Shown here piece by piece: positions 31,001 through 35,803 of a DNA stretch of 35,803 nt (position 1 is the stretch's first letter; the number at the start of each line of letters is the position of its first letter). Made by a program: the position numbers and the translations under genes. Under the pieces are notes generated by a model. That model made no database searches, had not been told where the DNA came from, and saw nothing but the letters and a program-made list of their open reading frames with translations. This DNA comes from Gemmatimonadota bacterium (GTDB lineage: Bacteria; Latescibacterota; UBA2968; UBA8231): positions 1-35,803 of the forward strand of contig JABHDC010000096.1 in NCBI GenBank assembly GCA_018673255.1, given 5' to 3'.

Positions 31001-34000
31001 CCGTCACCGCTGGTACTGGTGACTTCTCCGAGGGCACGTCGTCGAGCAACGTGCAGCTCTACACCTGGGATGATCCGGGCGTGACGCTGCAGAATGCCTA
31101 CAACTTCGCGCCCATCACCAAGGAGCGTGACGGTACTTACTACATCTACGTCGTCGCCGATGACGGTAGCAACCCGCCTGTCTACGCTGTCAGTGACGGT
31201 CCCATGCGGCTCCGTCACGTGCCGCTGGTCAAGTCGGTGTCGCCCGTCGCTGTCGATACCGTCGATACCGGTGAATTCGACGATCTGGACAAGACCAATC
31301 CGTTTAAGATCTTGTTCTCGCTCGTCGACTACAATGACAATGCACAGGCCCGTCTCTTCTTCGCTACGGCGAGTAACCTGACGGCGGGTGATGTTGTCAT
31401 CACCGGAACCTATCCCAACCTGGACATCGGCCTGACGGGGGCGACCCCGATCCAGCTGTCCGACTCTCTGCGCACGGACGAGGACGTCGAGTTTGACTTC
31501 GATGTCACCGCCCAGGGTAGCACAGGGGACTCGATCATTGCCCAGGGTAACTACACGGTGTATGCGGTGGTCGCTGACGGTGATTCCTTCTCCGTTGGTG
31601 CTTCGACCTTCCCGCTGTCCGTCCGCCACTCGCCCGCCTTTGAGTTTACGGCGCCGTTGGCAGGGACAGTGAAGAAGATCTCTACCACCCGTCAGTTCGA
31701 CTACACCATCGAGTGGCAGCGAGGTCGCTCCGATCAGGATCTCGATGGCAATGCGATCATCAGCCTCTACTACACCGGAATAGATCCGAATACGTTCGAC
31801 TACTCCGGTCGTGACTCCACCACACTGGTGGCCACGAGTGGGTCCAATGCTGGCAATGCCATTCTCATCTCTGGCAGCATCCGTGAGGATGATGAAGGAG
31901 CTTCGGATCAGTTTGTCTGGAACTTCAAGAGCCCGCCAGGTGAGTTGCCCCGCGTCTACAAGCAGGTGTATGACGATGCAGGCGCTCCATCGCCCTACTC
32001 GCCACACGCCTATCAGATCGGCGCAGTCACCGATACGGCATGGGTCTATGCCGTGCTCAGCGACACGCTCGGCAATACGCGTGTTGCGGCTGGTGGTGCG
32101 GTCCTGCTGCTCGGTTCGCAGGAAACACCTGCGTCTCAGGCGCCGCGCGTGATCATGCGCACGCCGCCAGCCGGCGACCAGCTTCTGGTCAACGGTGACG
32201 TGGTCAAGCTCGAATGGGATGCGTTCCTGATCGATGATGGTACCGGCACCGACGATGCCTATCTGCGACTCTATGCAGCGCCGAAGGGGAAGTACAGCAC
32301 CCTGACGCAGCTGGAGACGAACATGACGGGTGTCGGTGGCGCTGCTGACGTCATTCTCATCAACAGCATCACTGGTACGGATACAACCGCTTCTCACGTG
32401 GTCACAATGCGTGAGAGTGGCGCCAAGTCCTACAACTGGGATACGAAGACGACATCCTTCGCCATCTCTGGTACGCCGACGGAATTCGACATCTTCATCG
32501 CCGGCAGCATGGACCCCTTCACGACGCACCATGCAGCACCGGTGTACGTGAACGGCCAGGTCGACTCCGTCGCCTCTGGTCTGGGTGCCAATTCGCAGCA
32601 GGCAGTCTTGTCGAAGGCCCCCGGTGTCCTGCGTGTTGAGGGCACGGATCCGCTCTACAGTCTTGAGTTGAGTCCGAGTTCCTTCACGGCCAGTTCGGGT
32701 GACACCCTTGAGTTCCAGTTGTTGGCGAACTCTCAGGGAAGCTCCATCGACCAGATGGCGTATCACCTGAATGTGCCACGCAGTCACTTCTCGGTCCTCG
32801 ACTGGGACGACAATGCGGCCAATGGTTTCCAGATGTTCCAGGATTCCTCTGGTGCTTTCCAGACCCCGAGCACGATCGCACAGAACGACACCACACCTGG
32901 TGACGATCAGTGGATCAAGCTCAACTTCGTCGAGGCTTCTATCCTCGGTGAGGTGGTCGGTCGAGTCGCGTCGCCGTATGACAGCTCGCAGGTCGTGGGT
33001 AGCTTCAAGCTTCTCGTCAACAACTACTCTGGCGGTGCGCCGCTGGATACGATGTTGGAATGGAGCACGGAGCCGGGTCGCCAGAGTGCTTTCTATCGTG
33101 GTACGACCGAGCTGGCTTCGCCGGCTCGTGATGCCAAGGTGATCCTGACACCTCGGGCTCGCCTGTTCGTCACCGTACCTCTGGAGGGTCGTTCAGACTA
33201 TTCCGAGACCATGGACGCTCACTTGCGTCTGATCGGGTCGACGCACGACATCACCGACCAGGATTACATCACGGCTAATGATGTGAGCCCGGTGTTCTCC
33301 GGTGGTGGTTCGTCCGGCGCCCTCGAGGACTCGGTCAATGTCAGCACGGATGCCTTCGGTTCGTTCACGCTCACCCAGATCCCACCGGGTGTATACGAAC
33401 TGACGGTGAAAGCGCCTGGTTATATCACCGGTCGCAGCGACACACTGACACTGTTCAATGGGAAGACGCAGTCGATCGAGCCGACCTTTGTCTCTGACGC
33501 CCTGGGCAATCTTTCGCCCGCCACCCCCCTTGGTTCACTCCGAGGTGGTGACGCGACGAATGACAACCAGGTCGATATCGCTGATGCCAACCTGATCTTC
33601 AGTGTCTGGAACGAGACCACCGCCGATCCTGGCTACGTCCGCGATGCTGATGTCAACAACGATGGCGTGATCAACACCATCGACCTCGGCTTCGTGACGA
33701 AGAACTTTGGTAATGACGGTTTTGGCGCCCCGCCGGTGTTCAAGTTGATCACCAGTGGTGGCGACAACAGCACAGCCATTGCCAAGGTCGAAGGGGTCGA
33801 GGATGTCGAAGCCTGGTGGCCTGGTCGGGTGTTCGAGGTAACCGCCCGTCTCGAGGACATGTCTGACGTTGCCGCCTTCGGGTTGCAGCTGACGTATGAC
33901 CCCGAGAAGGTGAAGCCTCTGGCCGCCGAACAGGCTGTCGCGCAGGGTGACGTCTTTGACGGCAACGCTGCAGGCTCGCTCTTCTTCCACCGCGTCGCAG

Positions 34001-34470
34001 CAGGCGTCGTCGAAGTGGCCTCCGGCCGCATCGGTGATGACTGGTCGGCCAGTGGAGATGGTGACCTCGTAACCGTCCGTTTCATGGCTCTCGCAGACGA
34101 GCCGGGTATCATTGAGATCGCCAGTGGAGTGGTCGTGAACAGCTCCCACTTCGGCATCCCGATGATGGTAGAGAAGGCGCCGTCGCTGCCCTCCGTGGCC
34201 GCACTGCACCAGAACTACCCCAACCCCTTCAACCCGTCGACGGAGATCCGTTTCGACATCCCGACAGCTCGGGACGTGCAGTTGCGGATCTACAACCAGC
34301 TGGGCCAGACGGTCCGCACGCTGGTCGACAATCGGATGAAGGCCGGGACCTACGCTCTGGAGTGGGATGGCCAGGATCAGATGGGTCGCTCGGTGGCCTC
34401 AGGTGTTTACTTCTACAACCTGGAAGCCGGTGACTTCAACCAGATCCGGAAGATGACGCTGGTCAAATAA
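28042..34470 (+). CDS. Giant secreted multidomain protein (sialidase-like propeller, Ig-like, cohesin- and dockerin-like, sorting domain)
   Basis: 2142 residues. Signal peptide 1 to about 25 (ends V-M-A-Q). The N-terminal 800 residues look like a beta-propeller with Asp-boxes S-L-D-G-G-K-T-F (about 134) and S-N-D-G-G-S-S-W (about 225). Four Ig/Fn3-like repeats follow (starting about 904, 1060, 1196 and 1366), each opening with a V-x-x-x-x-P-type strand. A cohesin-like domain spans about 1536-1700, a carboxypeptidase-regulatory-like domain about 1705-1825, and a dockerin-like pair of EF-hand loops about 1833-1895 (D-A-T-N-D-N-Q-V-D and D-V-N-N-D-G-V-I-N). A second cohesin-like domain lies at about 1925-2035. 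The end (about 2050-2142) is a FlgD/T9SS-type sorting domain, N-Y-P-N-P-F-N-P-S-T to G-V-Y-F-Y. AAGGAG precedes ATG. Likely cell-surface or released; no catalytic site is recognised. Confidence 0.85.
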   Translation: MSFKRMICSAMLGVLALGFGSQVMAQPIFENNTPTGFSVSDSTSATNFVTEKEVTVQVDLNDAANFDYPVIGNFQKMERSVPFFSTPATASYMHQSLEVDANGVIHRAWIQQRGVVDLTIPTSTPVYGVVYAKSLDGGKTFLDTVSVSGSLRFDMITPNLSMTSGFSTLDLVVDSKGNPRVVYAMNFSADGIMGWGNDSRVGLDRDANLTTDLVRSHNNIYFNYSNDGGSSWLPANNAVVVNDTATAGSGVAAIPYPGRHTAFPRMAITTTDDIFITYQRGFNGTAWLTTAAARPDIMLAKMDSDSLKLGSAQPVRVGSEGTVGSTGGVRLDPDALHGLSPDIAIGDDDNLHVTWYAPIAGTIQHKQIDVASWDDLSQFGWDQGAIGSTVGSFAGDFVANLGITRGVAGRDEHILSGLVHLFPTIAVDRSRTPDRVYVFWKHTDEPAADTGNDENIAYAFSNYNGQAGSGASFGSTNFAFPTGTGVGTVASTPMFQASSKYVIENYWQFVDRVAVAIDPRKPNGADIHIAFTGGQSISPYALAGPRNGTAPEVNTSVFYSRFNGTEWELPQVVASQANGSSDGFLSASFGTGGNSRAHSEVFSPDIAMRDGDAGVYLTFVGGSSSAAGADVRGTAVGEQSGRGYGASGSGAIAPLPYFKIIGRDVSFADVSIPNGANVYRLQYTPVNPPLFSGGATALTKRMVQISAANNSDGTGIGAATPGASAAPGGFLTGQWSRFSATSMGVTSLNPGESGAIFKGAISLNQAQNDNGVWQGSLDDDGSAGHAEWGDDADKVGMLLKLNVLGGDSSTNLFVLTASSAAIISTNTDSSSQSVSFVTSNVFSPAATASVLTSNIPSRIARGLTFNGQTTRPNPGANTAPGSTIPVGSFFQMGANISIVADNKAPIVDVVTPDATTTDNGAFSSETFGIRYVLFDEDDNVGTTAGPVAPDTLKMELYGYPDNGLSNVLDIRTFGRLIVDENDAFTTAVTAGTGDFSEGTSSSNVQLYTWDDPGVTLQNAYNFAPITKERDGTYYIYVVADDGSNPPVYAVSDGPMRLRHVPLVKSVSPVAVDTVDTGEFDDLDKTNPFKILFSLVDYNDNAQARLFFATASNLTAGDVVITGTYPNLDIGLTGATPIQLSDSLRTDEDVEFDFDVTAQGSTGDSIIAQGNYTVYAVVADGDSFSVGASTFPLSVRHSPAFEFTAPLAGTVKKISTTRQFDYTIEWQRGRSDQDLDGNAIISLYYTGIDPNTFDYSGRDSTTLVATSGSNAGNAILISGSIREDDEGASDQFVWNFKSPPGELPRVYKQVYDDAGAPSPYSPHAYQIGAVTDTAWVYAVLSDTLGNTRVAAGGAVLLLGSQETPASQAPRVIMRTPPAGDQLLVNGDVVKLEWDAFLIDDGTGTDDAYLRLYAAPKGKYSTLTQLETNMTGVGGAADVILINSITGTDTTASHVVTMRESGAKSYNWDTKTTSFAISGTPTEFDIFIAGSMDPFTTHHAAPVYVNGQVDSVASGLGANSQQAVLSKAPGVLRVEGTDPLYSLELSPSSFTASSGDTLEFQLLANSQGSSIDQMAYHLNVPRSHFSVLDWDDNAANGFQMFQDSSGAFQTPSTIAQNDTTPGDDQWIKLNFVEASILGEVVGRVASPYDSSQVVGSFKLLVNNYSGGAPLDTMLEWSTEPGRQSAFYRGTTELASPARDAKVILTPRARLFVTVPLEGRSDYSETMDAHLRLIGSTHDITDQDYITANDVSPVFSGGGSSGALEDSVNVSTDAFGSFTLTQIPPGVYELTVKAPGYITGRSDTLTLFNGKTQSIEPTFVSDALGNLSPATPLGSLRGGDATNDNQVDIADANLIFSVWNETTADPGYVRDADVNNDGVINTIDLGFVTKNFGNDGFGAPPVFKLITSGGDNSTAIAKVEGVEDVEAWWPGRVFEVTARLEDMSDVAAFGLQLTYDPEKVKPLAAEQAVAQGDVFDGNAAGSLFFHRVAAGVVEVASGRIGDDWSASGDGDLVTVRFMALADEPGIIEIASGVVVNSSHFGIPMMVEKAPSLPSVAALHQNYPNPFNPSTEIRFDIPTARDVQLRIYNQLGQTVRTLVDNRMKAGTYALEWDGQDQMGRSVASGVYFYNLEAGDFNQIRKMTLVK

Positions 34471-34480
34471 CCTGGTCGAA

Positions 34481-34539
34481 TGTTCGGATAAGTCCCTGGG
34501 GGTTTGCTCCGCTGCCCCTGGGGACTGCTCCACCGAACA
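34481..34539 (+). repeat. Nested hairpin in the 3' region of the giant gene
   Basis: Outer stem TGTTCGG (34481-34487) with CCGAACA (34533-34539); inner 12-bp stem AGTCCCTGGGGG (34491-34502) with CCCCTGGGGACT (34515-34526), two wobble pairs. It lies right after the stop and before the intrinsic terminator. Confidence 0.6.
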
Positions 34540-34557
34540 GCTGACGCAGATATGATG

Positions 34558-34600
34558 AAGGCGCCGTGAACGCAACTGTTCACGGCGCCTTTTTCTTTGG
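34558..34600 (+). terminator. Intrinsic terminator of the giant gene
   Basis: AAGGCGCCGTGAAC (34558-34571) pairs perfectly with GTTCACGGCGCCTT (34578-34591), loop of 6 nt, followed by TTTCTTT. It is a textbook rightward terminator. Confidence 0.92.
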
Positions 34601-34937
34601 TGGGTTGGGTGCTCAATCGGGCAAAGAGGGGAAGCGATTTCCCTTACGACAGAATTCTGAAGCAGGCGAGTTATTGCCTGCGATTACACGGAACCCCCAC
34701 ACGACCACAGGAGTCCTATATTACTGGGGGAGTGATGGTTAGATTCTCTGTGGCAGCGCCAGCCCCGGCTCTCGAATCGGCAGAAATCAACCAACCAGAT
34801 GCGGACCCCTGCAGGCAAGAGGCCAGGCACGTGATTTGCGTGTGATCCGCTGGAGTTCCGTGCAGTTCTGACTCGCTGTTGGCCCCGACTGTATCTGTCT
34901 GGGTCGATGAGCCGAGTGACTGGTGACGACAGGAATC
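34601..34937. other. Gene-free interval before the last gene
   Basis: About 340 bp after the terminator. A small stem GCAGGC/GCCTGC (about 34662-34681) and a -10-like TATATT near 34718 are visible, but no convincing -35. A 36-codon frame at 34735 has a G-rich sequence in front but no protein-like pattern. The region presumably holds the promoter of the cohesin-like gene. Confidence 0.4.
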
Positions 34938-35803
34938 GTGAAACACCATCTAATTGCCGTGATCGCCGGACTGACCCTTCTGATGGGATGGGTCCAAACG
35001 AGCGATGCTCAGACCCTGCGCCTGCGTCAAGCGGGCACGAGGGAGACTCGCGTCGTGGCCACAGTAGGGCAGACGATCGAGATCGAGGTGTATGCTGAAC
35101 TTCAGGGACAGGTCGCTGCAGGAAGCAGCTTCTTCCTGTCGATCCCGGATCGCGAATTCTTCGATGTCCAGGATTTCGGCGCACCCGGGAATGTGGGCGT
35201 GCAGCCCTTTCGACAAGGCCCCTTGTTCGATGGGGGTGCCGAAGTGTCCAATAGCCTTCTGCCAGAATCAGATCTGGTCGCGGCCCAGTTGAACGGTCAG
35301 CAGCTTGATTACGGTGCCGTGATCGGCTTCGGTGGCGATCGAGAACGAACCGGGTCCGGCGTCATCGCTACGTTCTCTCTGCTGTGCTTGCAGCCGATCG
35401 AGAGTGGCTCGCTGGAGATTGACGACAATCCGATTCGTGAGACGCGACTCGTCCTGGCAGACGGACTCTCAGAACCTCGCTATGTCACCACCCAGGGCAT
35501 GGAGATCACGGTTACGGGAATCGAGTTGAGAAATGTCCCTGATGTGATTCTAACGCCTGGCCAGTCCGACAGCGTGCAGATCGGTTCCCTCGATGGCTAC
35601 ATCCTGAATACACTGGCATCCGTCGACGACATCACCTGGACCTTCGAGCCGACATCCCTCGAGAGTCTGAGCGTCGAGATTCGACCCGATGAGGGGAACA
35701 AGGTGGTGATCATCCCTGTCGAAGGCTGGCGGGGTAAGCAGCGGATCGTCTGGACGGCGACAGAGCCGCCGCGGATCGCCGGTCGGCCGCCACTGACGGT
35801 GAC
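34938..35803 (+). CDS. Secreted cohesin-like domain protein (partial, runs off the window)
   Basis: GTG 34938 behind AGGAA opens a frame that stays open to the last base (288 codons). Signal peptide: M-K-H-H-L-I-A-V-I-A-G-L-T-L-L-M-G-W, cleavage after T-S-D-A. Residues about 26-195 read like a cohesin domain: V-G-Q-T-I-E-I-E-V-Y-A-E-L near the start, hydrophobic strands spaced as in cohesins, and G-S-G-V-I-A-T-F-S-L-L before the end. A second beta-rich domain follows. A dockerin-bearing protein is encoded immediately upstream, which suggests a partner role, but the dockerin-cohesin match is inference. The C-terminus is outside the window. Confidence 0.75.
   Translation, partial: MKHHLIAVIAGLTLLMGWVQTSDAQTLRLRQAGTRETRVVATVGQTIEIEVYAELQGQVAAGSSFFLSIPDREFFDVQDFGAPGNVGVQPFRQGPLFDGGAEVSNSLLPESDLVAAQLNGQQLDYGAVIGFGGDRERTGSGVIATFSLLCLQPIESGSLEIDDNPIRETRLVLADGLSEPRYVTTQGMEITVTGIELRNVPDVILTPGQSDSVQIGSLDGYILNTLASVDDITWTFEPTSLESLSVEIRPDEGNKVVIIPVEGWRGKQRIVWTATEPPRIAGRPPLTV

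Noticed and set aside
30283..32787. 834-codon minus-strand frame inside the giant secreted protein gene
   Set aside because: Very long, but its translation is rich in Arg, Asp and Val without domain pattern, and the plus strand has signal peptide, Ig-like domains, dockerin and sorting domain in one frame. It is an antisense artefact of codon bias.
34735..34845. 36-codon frame with a G-rich sequence upstream
   Set aside because: Composition is not protein-like and the stretch probably contains the promoter of the next gene; kept only as a remark.

Overview
The window looks like a chromosomal segment of a Gram-negative-type bacterium of the FCB superphylum or a neighbouring candidate phylum (Latescibacterota-like is my best guess, not proven). 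It encodes apolipoprotein N-acyltransferase and a lipobox lipoprotein, a c-di-AMP-phosphodiesterase-type 7TM-HD protein, and a very large secreted protein that ends in an NYPNPFNPST-type FlgD/T9SS-like sorting domain and carries dockerin- and cohesin-like modules. TTG and GTG starts are common, and neighbouring genes often overlap by 4 bp or more.

Left part (1-6100, + strand): the end of an unknown gene, a bicupin, a small helical protein, an alkyltransferase-like (ATL) DNA-lesion sensor whose stop overlaps the start of a DinF-type MATE exporter, a single-domain cupin, then a DapA-family aldolase/lyase overlapping a Gfo/Idh/MocA oxidoreductase (probably small-molecule or sugar-acid metabolism). 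An AT-richer gap follows, with two tiny membrane peptides and short repeats.

Middle-left (6101-17440, - strand): a housekeeping block read right to left: aspS; a lipoprotein and a two-LysM coiled-coil protein, closed by a strong terminator; phoH-pgpH-ybeY-corC (RNA quality control, c-di-AMP signalling and rRNA maturation, in a commonly seen order); initiator tRNA-fMet with its own promoter and terminator; a short sigma-region-4-like protein; and lnt fused to an alpha/beta-hydrolase.

Middle-right (17534-24935, + strand): behind a periodic repeat array and a good sigma70-type promoter lies one operon: cNMP-binding protein, cysM, mec (JAMM peptidase), a TMTC-like GT-C/TPR membrane protein, cysO (sulfur carrier), a second TMTC-like protein, and cysK. 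CysM, Mec and CysO together form the protein-thiocarboxylate cysteine pathway known from Mycobacterium tuberculosis. Here it is interleaved with glycosyltransferase-like membrane proteins, and CysO carries a gene-encoded Cys after its terminal Gly-Gly. A truncated fourth TMTC N-terminus and a third full paralogue in inverted orientation follow. This is the most interesting system in the window.

Right part (26850-35803): rpsT (- strand), a 0.9 kb gene-free stretch with tandem repeats and a structured leader, the 2142-residue secreted multidomain protein, a double 3' hairpin/terminator, and the start of another secreted cohesin-like protein that runs off the window.
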